Assembly (NCBI GenBank): GCA_963792485.1
Contig: CAWBWL010000008.1
Span: 62,001 to 126,000, forward strand
Direction: 5' to 3'
DNA: 64,000 bases
Source of the DNA: JANOYJ01 sp963792485
Lineage (GTDB): Bacteria; Pseudomonadota; Alphaproteobacteria; Rhizobiales; Rhizobiaceae
Each line of letters starts with the position of its first letter. Position 1 is the stretch's first letter. Of this stretch, positions 55,141-63,239 are shown one piece after another. The position numbers and the translations under genes were made by a program. The notes under the pieces were generated by a model. The model did not search any database, had not been told where the DNA came from, and was given only the letters and a program-made list of their open reading frames with translations.

Positions 55141-55160
55141 TTGCTATACATGTATAGCAA
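55141..55160. promoter_or_regulatory. relBE operator palindrome
   Basis: TTGCTATACATGTATAGCAA is a perfect 20-bp palindrome 12 bases upstream of the antitoxin start. RHH antitoxins bind such sites to repress their own operon. It also overlaps the likely -10 region (TATACA on either strand). Confidence 0.8.
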
Positions 55161-55183
55161 ACCGTCCATCCCGGCAAGAAACT

Positions 55184-55864
55184 CTACCAGGCGTTCGGCG
55201 AACCATCATATCTCAAGAACTTCCCCGTCCCTGCCAAATCCAGCTTTTCGGCAATATCCAATATCCCCTTGGCGCTCACATCGGCCTCAATATCCGCCCC
55301 GCGCCCGCCCATATCAGTGCGCACCCAGCCGGGATGCAGGACCGCAACCGCAATTCCCATCGGCTTCAAATCCGTCGCCAGCCCTTGGCAAGCCTTGTTC
55401 ACCGCCGCCTTCGAAATGCGATAGGCCAGATGATCGGAGCTGGCATAGGGCAGCGAGCCCATATTACTCGAAATCGTCAGAATGCGCGGCTTGGCGCTGC
55501 GCTTGAGATGCGGCAGGAAGGCTTGGCTCACGCGCAGCGGCGCCAGCGTGTTCACCTCCAGCGTCTGCCGCAGCCCGTCAAAATCCATGTCGAGCGCGGA
55601 TTGCCGCTCCGGCCCGATAATGCCTGCGTTGTTGATGAGAATGTCGATGGGATGGTCAAGCTCCCGCGCGGCGTTTGCTACAGCGTCAGCGTCTGTGACG
55701 TCGAAGACGAGTGCCCGGAACTTGCCGCCAAGTTCTGTTTCCAACGCCTTCGCAGCCGGCGCATCGCGCACGGAACCGATAACGGTCCACCCGCGTCGCA
55801 GGGCGTCTGCGCAAAGCGCATGTCCAATGCCGCGCGCTGCGCCGGTGATGAGGATAGTGGTCAT
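55184..55864 (-). CDS. Short-chain dehydrogenase/reductase
   Basis: The 226-aa classical SDR has TGAARGIGHALC (nucleotide loop), a DVTDADAV-like adenine-binding Asp, NNAGIIGP, catalytic Ser in ILTISSNMGS, YxxxK in YRISKAAVNK, and HPGWVRTDMGG. The substrate is unknown. It is one of the simpler SDRs similar to C-factor-type proteins. Confidence 0.9.
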   Translation of the reverse strand: MTTILITGAARGIGHALCADALRRGWTVIGSVRDAPAAKALETELGGKFRALVFDVTDADAVANAARELDHPIDILINNAGIIGPERQSALDMDFDGLRQTLEVNTLAPLRVSQAFLPHLKRSAKPRILTISSNMGSLPYASSDHLAYRISKAAVNKACQGLATDLKPMGIAVAVLHPGWVRTDMGGRGADIEADVSAKGILDIAEKLDLAGTGKFLRYDGSPNAW

Positions 55865-55891
55865 TGTTTCGGACCATGCTCCAAGGCGTGA

Positions 55892-55976
55892 AAGATTGGG
55901 GACAGTTTACTTTTCACCATCACTGCAGGAAACTATCCGCTTCGTGCCCGAAAAGTAAACTGTCCCCGATCTTGCC
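55892..55976. repeat. Left REP-type hairpin flanking the RAYT
   Basis: GGGGACAGTTTACTTTTC (55898-55915) pairs with GAAAAGTAAACTGTCCCC (55950-55967) over 18 bp, with outer AAGATT/GATCTT almost completing the match. The right arm and its flank (55950-55976) also pair over 27 bases with the start of the right-hand element (56601-56627), so the transposase lies inside a larger inverted repeat. Confidence 0.9.
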
Positions 55977-55987
55977 CCGAGCATGCC

Positions 55988-56662
55988 ATGCCCCGTATCG
56001 CGCGAATTGTGGTGCCAAATATTCCTCACCATGTCACCCAGCGCGGCAACCGCCGCGAACCTGTTTTCTTTGAGGATGGCGATCAGGCGCGCTATCTTTC
56101 TTTCGTCAAAGCAGGCGCGAAAGAGTCTCAAACCGCAATCTGGGCATATTGCCTCATGCCCAATCACGTCCATCTCATCGTCTTGCCAAGCCACAAGGAC
56201 GGCCTGCGCGACATGTTCGCCGAGGCGCACCGGCAATATACCAACTTCATCAACTGGCGGCACAATTGGACCGGTCATCTTTGGCAAGGCCGATTTGGCT
56301 CGGTCGCCATGGATGAGAATCATCTTGGCCAGGCTGTGCGTTATGTCGCGCAGAACCCAGTGCGGGCCGGATTGGCCCGTGTGCCGGAGGATTGGCAGTT
56401 CTCATCCGTGCGCGCGCACCTTTCGGGGCAGAGCGATGGGATCGTTGATGTCGAACCAATTCTCGCGCGTTTTCCGGATTTTCGCGCCTTGATTGGGATC
56501 GGCGAAGATATTGGCGAATTTGACCATCTGCGCCGCGCTGAAACCAGCGGCAGGCCAATCGGCTCAAAGAAGTGGATCGAGGCTCTTGAAGAAATGTCTG
56601 GGCAAGATCGGGGACAGTTTACTTTTCGCCGCCATCGTTCCTCAATTGGCAGAGTCAGGTGA
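55988..56662 (+). CDS. REP-associated tyrosine transposase (RAYT, Y1_Tnp)
   Basis: The 224-aa Y1 transposase has the HVTQRGNRREPVFF start, the HUH motif in CLMPNHVHLIVLP (His-x-His), and the downstream tyrosine in the RYVAQNPVRAGL helix region. RAYTs nick REP hairpins at single-stranded DNA. The ATG follows the left hairpin by 11 bases. The last 20 residues, including GQFTFRRHRSSIGRVR, are encoded by the right-hand REP itself, and the stop lies in the loop of that hairpin. Probably a functional domesticated element, since the frame is intact. Confidence 0.92.
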   Translation: MPRIARIVVPNIPHHVTQRGNRREPVFFEDGDQARYLSFVKAGAKESQTAIWAYCLMPNHVHLIVLPSHKDGLRDMFAEAHRQYTNFINWRHNWTGHLWQGRFGSVAMDENHLGQAVRYVAQNPVRAGLARVPEDWQFSSVRAHLSGQSDGIVDVEPILARFPDFRALIGIGEDIGEFDHLRRAETSGRPIGSKKWIEALEEMSGQDRGQFTFRRHRSSIGRVR

Positions 56663-56687
56663 TGAAAAGTAAACTGTCCCCGATCTT
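56601..56687. repeat. Right REP-type hairpin overlapping the RAYT 3' end
   Basis: AAGATCGGGGACAGTTTACTTTTC arm (56604-56627) pairs with the arm ending CCCCGATCTT (56664-56687). It covers the last codons of the transposase and stops directly at the ettA stop codon (56688-56690). It may act as the shared 3' hairpin for both convergent genes. Confidence 0.9.
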
Positions 56688-58338
56688 CTACCGCGTCAGC
56701 CGCTTATAAGTCGGCCGCTTCGGATTGACGCTCTCCGGCCCCAGCCGCCTGATCTTGTCCTGCTCATAATCCTCAAAGTTCCCCTCAAACCATTCGACAT
56801 GGCTGTCGCCCTCGAACGCCAGGATGTGCGTCGCCAGCCGGTCGAGGAACATGCGGTCATGGCTGATGATGACGGCGCAGCCGGCGTAATTCTCCAGCGC
56901 GTCTTCGAGCGCGGCGAGTGTTTCGGTGTCGAGATCGTTGGTGGGCTCGTCGAGCAGCAGGACGTTGCCGCCGGTCTTCATCATTTTCGCCAGATGCACG
57001 CGGTTGCGCTGGCCGCCGGAGAGGTTGCCGACCTTTTGCTGCTGATCGCCGCCCTTGAAATTGAAGGTCGAGCAATAGGCGCGCGAATTGATCTCGTGCT
57101 TGCCGAGCTTGATAATGTCATTGCCGCCGGAGATTTCCTCCCAGACATTCTTTGAGCCATCAAGATGATCGCGGCTCTGGTCGACATAGCCGAGATGCAC
57201 CGTGTCGCCGAGGCGGATCGTGCCGGAATCCGGCTTCTCCTGGCCGGTGATCATGCGGAACAAAGTGGTCTTGCCTGCGCCGTTCGGCCCGATGACGCCG
57301 ACAATGCCGCCGGGGGGCAGCTTGAAAGTGAGATCATCAATCAGCACCCGATCGCCATAGGCCTTGGTCAGGTGCTCGCATTCAATGACCACCTGCCCAA
57401 GCCGCTCGCCGGCCGGAATGACAATCTGCGCTTCGCCCGGACGCCGGTCATTGGCGGCGCTGACCAATTCGTCATAAGCCTTGATGCGCGCCTTGCTCTT
57501 GGCCTGCCGCGGCTTTAGGCGATGAGGCCATCCATTCGCGCTCGCGCTCGATCGCCTTCTGGCGCGAATCCTCCTCGCGGCCTTCCTGACGCATGCGCTT
57601 GGATTTGGCGTCGAGATAGGCGGTGTAATTGCCCTCGTAAGGAATGCCGCGTCCACGATCCAGTTCCAGAATCCAGCCTGTCACATTGTCGAGGAAATAG
57701 CGGTCATGCGTGACGATCAGCACGGAGCCGGTATATTCGCGCAGATGTTTTTCGAGCCATGCGACGGTCTCGGCGTCCAGATGGTTGGTCGGCTCGTCGA
57801 GGAGGAGAAGGTCCGGCTTGGCGAGCAGCAGCTTGCACAGCGCAATGCGCCGCTTTTCGCCGCCTGACAGGTTCGTCACCGGCGATTCCGGCGGCGGGCA
57901 GCCGAGCGCGTTCATCGCCATCTCGACCTGGCTGTCGAGGTCCCAGAGATTTTCCGCGTCAATCACATCCTGGATTTTCGCGGCCTTCTCGGCGTTCTCG
58001 TCATTATAGTCCATCATCAGCGCGTTATATTCGTCGAGAATGGCCTTCTTCTTGGCAACGCCCTCCATGACGTTTTCAAGCGCGGTCTTGGAGTTATCCA
58101 GCTGCGGCTCCTGCGGCAGGTAACCGGAAGTCGCACCTTCAGCGAGCCAGGCTTCGCCGGTCCATTCCTTGTCCATCCCCGCCATGATGCGCAGCACGGT
58201 GGATTTGCCGGAGCCGTTCGGCCCGAGAATGCCGATCTTGGCATCGGGATAAAAGGACAGATGCAGGTTTTCCAGCACCTTCTTGCCATTATAGGCCTTG
58301 GTCAGACCGGACATGTGATAGATGAATTGGCGGGCCAT
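56688..58338 (-). CDS. ettA: Energy-dependent translational throttle protein EttA (one apparent +1 lesion)
   Basis: EttA is an ABC-F ATPase that gates the first steps of translation from the ribosomal E site according to ATP level. Corrected length is about 549 aa with two ATPase cassettes: GPNGSGKSTVL and LSGGEKRRIAL with LLLDEPTNHLD in the first, and GPNGAGKTTLF with LSGGQRNRVHLAK and LLLDEPTNDLD in the second. The frame breaks at about 57510 (GCCGCGGC on the plus strand). Removing one base restores the PKARQAKSKARI linker. No membrane helices. Confidence 0.92.
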
Positions 58339-58431
58339 GTGCGCGCGTTTCTCCGAAAGGGATGGGGAAGATTGGCGGCTATGTAGGCGAAAGCGCGGCT
58401 GGGGGCAATCGGGGAGTTCCCGCCGCGCGCG

Positions 58432-58603
58432 CCAGCCTTCCCCCTTGCGGGGAAGGTGTCAGCGGAGCTGACGGATGGGGGTGGTGAGGAAGATGCTGAG
58501 GGTGCGGAACAGAGTTCGAGATTCATTCTGATGCCTTGGTATTTCCCGCACCACCCCCATCCGGCCGCTATGCGTCCACCTTCCCCGCAAGGGGGAAGGC
58601 TGG
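58432..58603. repeat. Large palindromic intergenic repeat (CCTTCCCC type)
   Basis: Outer arms at 58432-58458 and 58577-58603 are a perfect 27-bp inverted repeat whose centre is TTCCCCCTTGCGGGGAA; each arm can itself fold. Inner arms GGATGGGGGTGGTG (58473-58486) and CACCACCCCCATCC (58549-58562) add 14 perfect pairs. Such elements are widespread between genes in alphaproteobacteria. It fills most of the gap 58339-58645, where I see no gene. Confidence 0.85.
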
Positions 58604-58645
58604 AGCCCAGTTGACGCCGCTCCGTTCTTCCTCAACATTCCTCCC

Positions 58646-59575
58646 ATGAATTTCGCATCCACATCCACCATCCCCTCCCCCACAGGCGCCGCGCTGCGCC
58701 TCTATCACGAGCCCGCTGCCGCTAAACCGCGCGGCATTGTCCAGATCAATCACGGCCTCGCCGAACACGCCGCCCGCTACGCACGATTTGCCAAGGCGCT
58801 CTCCGCCGCCGGATACCATGTCTACGCCCACGACCATCGCGGCCATGGGTTCACCAAAGCCCCGGAAGCACCGCAGGGGCAGTTTGCCGAAAAGAATGGC
58901 GAACAGCGCGTGCTGGACGATGTCCTCGTAGTGCGCCACCGCGCCCAATCGGCGCATCCCAGTCTGCCGATGATCACTTTCGGCCATTCCATGGGCGGAT
59001 TGATCGCCATGAACTCCGTTCTGCGCGACCCGGGGGAACTGGCGGGCGCGGCGATATGGAACTGCAATTTCACTGCGGGCGCGCTGGGGCGCTTGGCGCA
59101 GTTCATCCTTGCCACGGAAAAAATGCTGCTTGGATCTGATGTTCCATCACGGATGCTTCCCAAACTTACCTTCGGCGATTGGGCCAAGAAAGAAACCGAC
59201 GGGCGAACCGCCTTCGACTGGCTGTCGCGCGACCATGCGGAAGTGGACAAATACGTCGCCGACCCGCTCTGCGGCTGGAATGCCTCAGTTTCGATGTGGC
59301 GCGATATTTTCCGGCTTGTCTTTACAGGCGCCGATGATGCAAGTTTTGCGAAAGTTCCCAAATCCCTGCCGTTCAACCTGCATGGCAGCCGCCATGATCC
59401 GTCTTCAGATTTCGCCAAGGCGACCGAAGCGCTGTGCGCACGCATGAAGGCGATGGGGTTTTCGGATGTGACCATGGATATCCATCCCGATGACCGGCAT
59501 GAGTGCCTCAATGACTTGAACCGCGAGGCGATCACGGCGGGCTTTATTGCCTGGCTGAACCGAATCTGTGCCTGA
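58646..59575 (+). CDS. Alpha/beta hydrolase, monoacylglycerol lipase / lysophospholipase type
   Basis: The 309-aa protein has the serine-hydrolase layout: IVQINHGLAEHAARY as the oxyanion region, YAHDHRGHGFT, the nucleophile elbow GHSMGGLIA (Ser about 116), a cap domain, then the acidic FNLHGSRHDP and the terminal His in DDRHECLND. COG2267-like. No signal peptide. Substrate class (monoacylglycerol or lysolipid) is by family only. Confidence 0.85.
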   Translation: MNFASTSTIPSPTGAALRLYHEPAAAKPRGIVQINHGLAEHAARYARFAKALSAAGYHVYAHDHRGHGFTKAPEAPQGQFAEKNGEQRVLDDVLVVRHRAQSAHPSLPMITFGHSMGGLIAMNSVLRDPGELAGAAIWNCNFTAGALGRLAQFILATEKMLLGSDVPSRMLPKLTFGDWAKKETDGRTAFDWLSRDHAEVDKYVADPLCGWNASVSMWRDIFRLVFTGADDASFAKVPKSLPFNLHGSRHDPSSDFAKATEALCARMKAMGFSDVTMDIHPDDRHECLNDLNREAITAGFIAWLNRICA

Positions 59576-59640
59576 CCGGTTGCAGCGCAGATATGCGCAC
59601 CGTATGAACTGAACTTCAATTCCACATGTCGGAGCGATTC

Positions 59641-60435
59641 ATGCTGGCCGAACTCTTCACAATCGAGAATCTGACCACTTTCCTCATCCTCACCGCGCTC
59701 GAAACGGTGCTCGGCTTCGACAACCTGCTTTACATTTCGATTGAGGCCAAGCGTGTCGGGGCCGCGAGTGAGGCGTATGTGCGCCGCATCGGGACCATGC
59801 TGGCAATTGGCCTGCGCATTGTGCTCTTGTTTGTCGTCCTGCAGCTGATCGCGCTGTTCCAGAACCCGTTCCTCAACATTGATATCCCGTTCGTCACCGG
59901 TCAGATCTCCGGCCATGCGATCATCGTGCTTTTGGGCGGCGTCTTCCTGATCTACACGGCGATGAAAGAGATCTACCACCTCCTGTCGATTCACAATCTG
60001 GGGCATGGCGAGGGCGCAAGGGCTACGCGCACCGTTGCGAGCGCGCTTGTCTGGATACTTTTGATGAATATTGTCTTCTCATTCGACACAGTGCTTTCTG
60101 CCGTGGCGCTGACCAAGAATTTCATCGTCATGACAGCGGCAATCGTCGTGTCCGGCGCGCTGATGGTGCTGATGGCGGACACGGTGGCAAACTTCCTCAA
60201 AAAGAACCGCATGTATGAGGTGCTTGGCCTGTTCGTGCTTTTGCTCGTCGGCTTCATGCTGATGTCGGAGGGCGGCCATATCGCGCATCTTGCCTTCTTC
60301 GGCTATCCGGTTGAGCCGATGGCGAAATCGACATTCTACTTCGTTCTGTTCACTCTGGTTCTGGTCGAGATCGTGCAGAGCCGCTACCAGAAAAAGATCA
60401 TTGCCGAAGAAAGCCACAGTGACAGCCATGCCTGA
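59641..60435 (+). CDS. TerC-family membrane protein
   Basis: The 264-aa protein has seven or eight hydrophobic helices and the TerC signatures ALETVLGFDNLLYIS and LMNIVFSFDTVLSAVAL, each with the membrane-embedded Asp thought to bind metal. TerC/MntX-type proteins export Mn2+ or metallate extracytoplasmic enzymes. I prefer ATG 59641, which has GGAGCG at proper distance; an in-frame ATG at 59626 is possible. The 3' end overlaps the next gene by 8 bases. Confidence 0.88.
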   Translation: MLAELFTIENLTTFLILTALETVLGFDNLLYISIEAKRVGAASEAYVRRIGTMLAIGLRIVLLFVVLQLIALFQNPFLNIDIPFVTGQISGHAIIVLLGGVFLIYTAMKEIYHLLSIHNLGHGEGARATRTVASALVWILLMNIVFSFDTVLSAVALTKNFIVMTAAIVVSGALMVLMADTVANFLKKNRMYEVLGLFVLLLVGFMLMSEGGHIAHLAFFGYPVEPMAKSTFYFVLFTLVLVEIVQSRYQKKIIAEESHSDSHA

Positions 60436-62086
60436 GCGCACTGGCGGCCAGCTGATCGTCGACGCGCTGGAAGCCAATGGCTGCCAGCGCATATTCTGCA
60501 TTCCCGGCGAAAGCTATCTCGCCGTGCTCGACGCGCTGCATGACTCGCCAATCCAGACTATTGTCTGCCGCAACGAAGGCGGCGCGGCGATGATGGCGGA
60601 TGCGCATGGCAAGCTGACGGGCGAGCCCGGCATCTGCTTCGTCACGCGCGGCCCCGGCGCGACAAACGCCTCGCACGGCGTCCACATCGCCGCGCAGGAT
60701 TCAACGCCGATGATTCTGTTCATCGGCCAGATCGCGCGCGGCATCAGGGAGCGCGAGGCGTTTCAGGAGGTAGACTACAAACAGTTTTTCGGCGGCATGG
60801 CCAAATGGGTCGCCGATATTGATGACGCCGCGCGCATCCCGGAATTTGTCACGCGCGCCTACTCGGTCGCCACGTCGGGCCGCCCCGGTCCGGTCGTGCT
60901 GGCGCTGCCGGAAGACATGCTGCGCGATGTAGTTCCTTCTTCCAAGCCCCTTGCCTATGTTCCGGTTCCTCAGGCGCCGGGTATGGAAGCCGTGGCCAAG
61001 ATGGGCAGGCTGCTCACGGAGGCGAAGAATCCATTTGTGATTTTGGGGGGCTCACGCTGGACGGCAAAATCCGTTCAGGCGTTCCAGCAGTTCGCCGAAC
61101 GTTTCCACCTGCCCGTCGGCTGCTCGTTCCGCCGCCAGATGCTGTTTGACCATCTGCATCCCTGTTACGCCGGCGATGTCGGCATCGGCATCAACCCGGC
61201 GCTCGGACAGCGTATCAAGAGCGCGGATCTCGTGCTCTTGATCGGCGGCAGGATGAGCGAAATGCCGTCGTCGGACTATACGCTGCTCAAGAGCCCCTAC
61301 CCCGACCAGAAACTGGTTCACGTCCATCCAGACCCTTCAGAGCTTGGCCGCGTCTACCGCACGGCCTTGCCGATCTGCGCCGCGCCGGGAGATTTCGCCG
61401 AGGCGCTGGCCGTGCTGCCAAGCCCTTCTTCAACACCTCTTTGGGCCGCTGAAACGATGCAGGCGCATGCTGACTATCTCAAATGGTCCACCCCGCCTCA
61501 GATCGGTCCCGGCCCCGTCGCCATGGGCCCAATCATGAGTTTCCTCGAAGCCGAGCTTCCCGACGACGCGATCCTGTGCAACGGCGCGGGCAATTACGCG
61601 ACATGGGTTCACCGCTTCCACCGTTTCAGAAAATACGGCACGCAGGCCGCACCCACGTCCGGCTCCATGGGCTATGGCGTCCCGGCGGCAGTCGCGGCCA
61701 AACTCTTGCATCCGGACAGAATGGTCGTGGCCTTTGCCGGCGACGGCTGTTTCCAGATGAACGGGCAGGAGTTCGCGACCGCCATCCAATATGGCTTGCC
61801 GATCATCGTCATTGTCGTTGACAATGGCATTTATGGCACCATCCGCATGCATCAGGAGCGCGACTATCCAGGCCGCGTCTCAGGCACGGATTTGGTCAAC
61901 CCCGACTTCGCCGCCCTCGCCCGCGCCTATGGCGGGCATGGAGAGACAGTTGAAAAAACATCTCAATTCGAACAGGCGTTCAGCAAGAGCATTGCCTCTG
62001 GCAAGCCATCCATTATCCACGTCAAACTCGACCTTGAAGCAATTACTCCGGCGCGGACATTGTCGCAGATAAGGAACGGGCAATAG
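60428..62086 (+). CDS. Thiamine-pyrophosphate enzyme, acetolactate-synthase-like
   Basis: The 552-aa product has the three TPP-enzyme domains. The N-terminal domain has RIFCIPGESYLAVLDAL with the conserved Glu, and RNEGGAAMMADAHG. The middle domain follows, and the C-terminal one has the cofactor motif FAGDGCFQMNGQEFATAIQYGL, given in two parts (FAGDGCFQ and NGQEFATA), then VIVVDNGIYGT. It is like IlvB but I see no FAD-specific or quinone features that settle the reaction. It may be an acetolactate synthase, an oxalyl-CoA-type or another decarboxylase. It starts inside the terC gene. Confidence 0.82.
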   Translation: MPERTGGQLIVDALEANGCQRIFCIPGESYLAVLDALHDSPIQTIVCRNEGGAAMMADAHGKLTGEPGICFVTRGPGATNASHGVHIAAQDSTPMILFIGQIARGIREREAFQEVDYKQFFGGMAKWVADIDDAARIPEFVTRAYSVATSGRPGPVVLALPEDMLRDVVPSSKPLAYVPVPQAPGMEAVAKMGRLLTEAKNPFVILGGSRWTAKSVQAFQQFAERFHLPVGCSFRRQMLFDHLHPCYAGDVGIGINPALGQRIKSADLVLLIGGRMSEMPSSDYTLLKSPYPDQKLVHVHPDPSELGRVYRTALPICAAPGDFAEALAVLPSPSSTPLWAAETMQAHADYLKWSTPPQIGPGPVAMGPIMSFLEAELPDDAILCNGAGNYATWVHRFHRFRKYGTQAAPTSGSMGYGVPAAVAAKLLHPDRMVVAFAGDGCFQMNGQEFATAIQYGLPIIVIVVDNGIYGTIRMHQERDYPGRVSGTDLVNPDFAALARAYGGHGETVEKTSQFEQAFSKSIASGKPSIIHVKLDLEAITPARTLSQIRNGQ

Positions 62087-62102
62087 CCTTCCCGAATTTT
62101 GG

Positions 62103-62885
62103 GTGATAAGAGCCCGCCGAAACCAGCCCGGAAGTCCCGTTTTGCCGCACTTAGAAAACACGCCCGAAATCACCGTCGTCATTCCCTGCAAGAACGAGGC
62201 CGAGAATCTCGGCATTCTGCTCAATGAAGTGGACGAGGCTCTTGCCGGCCGCGCCTTTGAGGTCATTGTCGTCAACGACGGCTCGACTGACACAACCGGC
62301 GAAGTCCTGAATGCCCGCATCAAGGCCGGCGCATCGCATCTGCGCCACATCCGCCACGACAAATCCTCCGGCCAGAGCGCAGCCGTCCGCTCCGGCGTCT
62401 TTGCGGCCCGCGGTGCATACATCGCAACCATTGACGGCGACGGACAAAACAATCCGCTTTACATCCCGCAGCTTGTCGAAGCGCTGCGGGCCGCGCAGCC
62501 CGGAGCAGGCATAGCCGCAGGGCAGCGCCTCAAGCGCACCGACACAGTGATGAAGCAATATGCTTCGCGCTTCGCCAACGGGCTGCGCCAGATCATGCTG
62601 GCGGATGGAACCCGCGATTCAGGTTGCGGGCTGAAAGCGCTTCCTGCTGACCTGTTCCGCGCCTTGCCCTTTTTCGATGGCTGGCACCGCTATTTGCCTG
62701 CCCTTGTCATTCGTGAGGGTTACTCGGCTGTCCATATTGATGTCACAGACCGGCAGCGCCGTTTTGGCAAATCCAATTACGGCATTCTTGACCGCGGCGT
62801 GCGCGGCGCGCTCGACCTGATCGGTGTCTGGTGGCTGCGGAGGCGGCGCAAAGTCGTGCCGCAAGTGACGGAGATTGTGCCGTGA
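62103..62885 (+). CDS. Glycosyltransferase family 2, dolichyl-phosphate-mannose-synthase-like
   Basis: The 260-aa GT2 has VVIPCKNEAENL, VVNDGSTDTTGEV and the DxD-like TIDGDGQNNP. It has no C-terminal membrane helices, although its basic tail could bind membranes. The GTG at 62103 lacks a strong ribosome-binding site and the exact start is uncertain by 10-15 residues. The next two genes (LAB_N, ArnT-like) suggest that it loads a sugar onto undecaprenyl phosphate for lipid A or other glycolipid modification. Confidence 0.82.
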   Translation: MIRARRNQPGSPVLPHLENTPEITVVIPCKNEAENLGILLNEVDEALAGRAFEVIVVNDGSTDTTGEVLNARIKAGASHLRHIRHDKSSGQSAAVRSGVFAARGAYIATIDGDGQNNPLYIPQLVEALRAAQPGAGIAAGQRLKRTDTVMKQYASRFANGLRQIMLADGTRDSGCGLKALPADLFRALPFFDGWHRYLPALVIREGYSAVHIDVTDRQRRFGKSNYGILDRGVRGALDLIGVWWLRRRRKVVPQVTEIVP

Positions 62886-63215
62886 ATCATTACATCTCCG
62901 AACTCACGGCGTGGTTTTACAACGTTTTCGTCGCCCAGTTTGACGGCTGGATCGCACTCGGCTTCGTCGCTCAGCTTGCCTTCACCATGCGTTTCGTCGT
63001 GCAGTGGATTGCCTCCGAACGCGTCGGGACAAAGCGTTATTCCGGTCGCGTTCTGGTTCTTCTCGATCGGCGGCGGGCTGCTGCTTCTCATCTATGCGAT
63101 CAAGCGGCAGGACCCGGTATTCATTCTCGGCCAGGCGCTTGGCCTGTTCATTTACGTGCGCAATCTCGTTTTGATCTTCAGGACAAAACACCCGGAGGCA
63201 AGCAAAGCGGAATGA
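62882..63215 (+). CDS. LAB_N-domain small membrane protein (one apparent +1 lesion)
   Basis: Begins with GTG overlapping the GT2 stop. Corrected length is about 110 aa: an N-terminal helix after NHYISELTAWF, then QLAFTMRFVVQWIASERVG, FWFFSIGGGLLLLIYAIKRQDPVFILGQALGLFIYVRNLVLI (three helices). The frame breaks near 63032 (one extra A). The fold is the lipid-A-disaccharide-synthase N-terminal domain found alone, typical of ArnEF-like flippase subunits beside GT2 genes. Confidence 0.82.
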
Positions 63216-63239
63216 ATTTTCAGTACCGGATAAACATCT

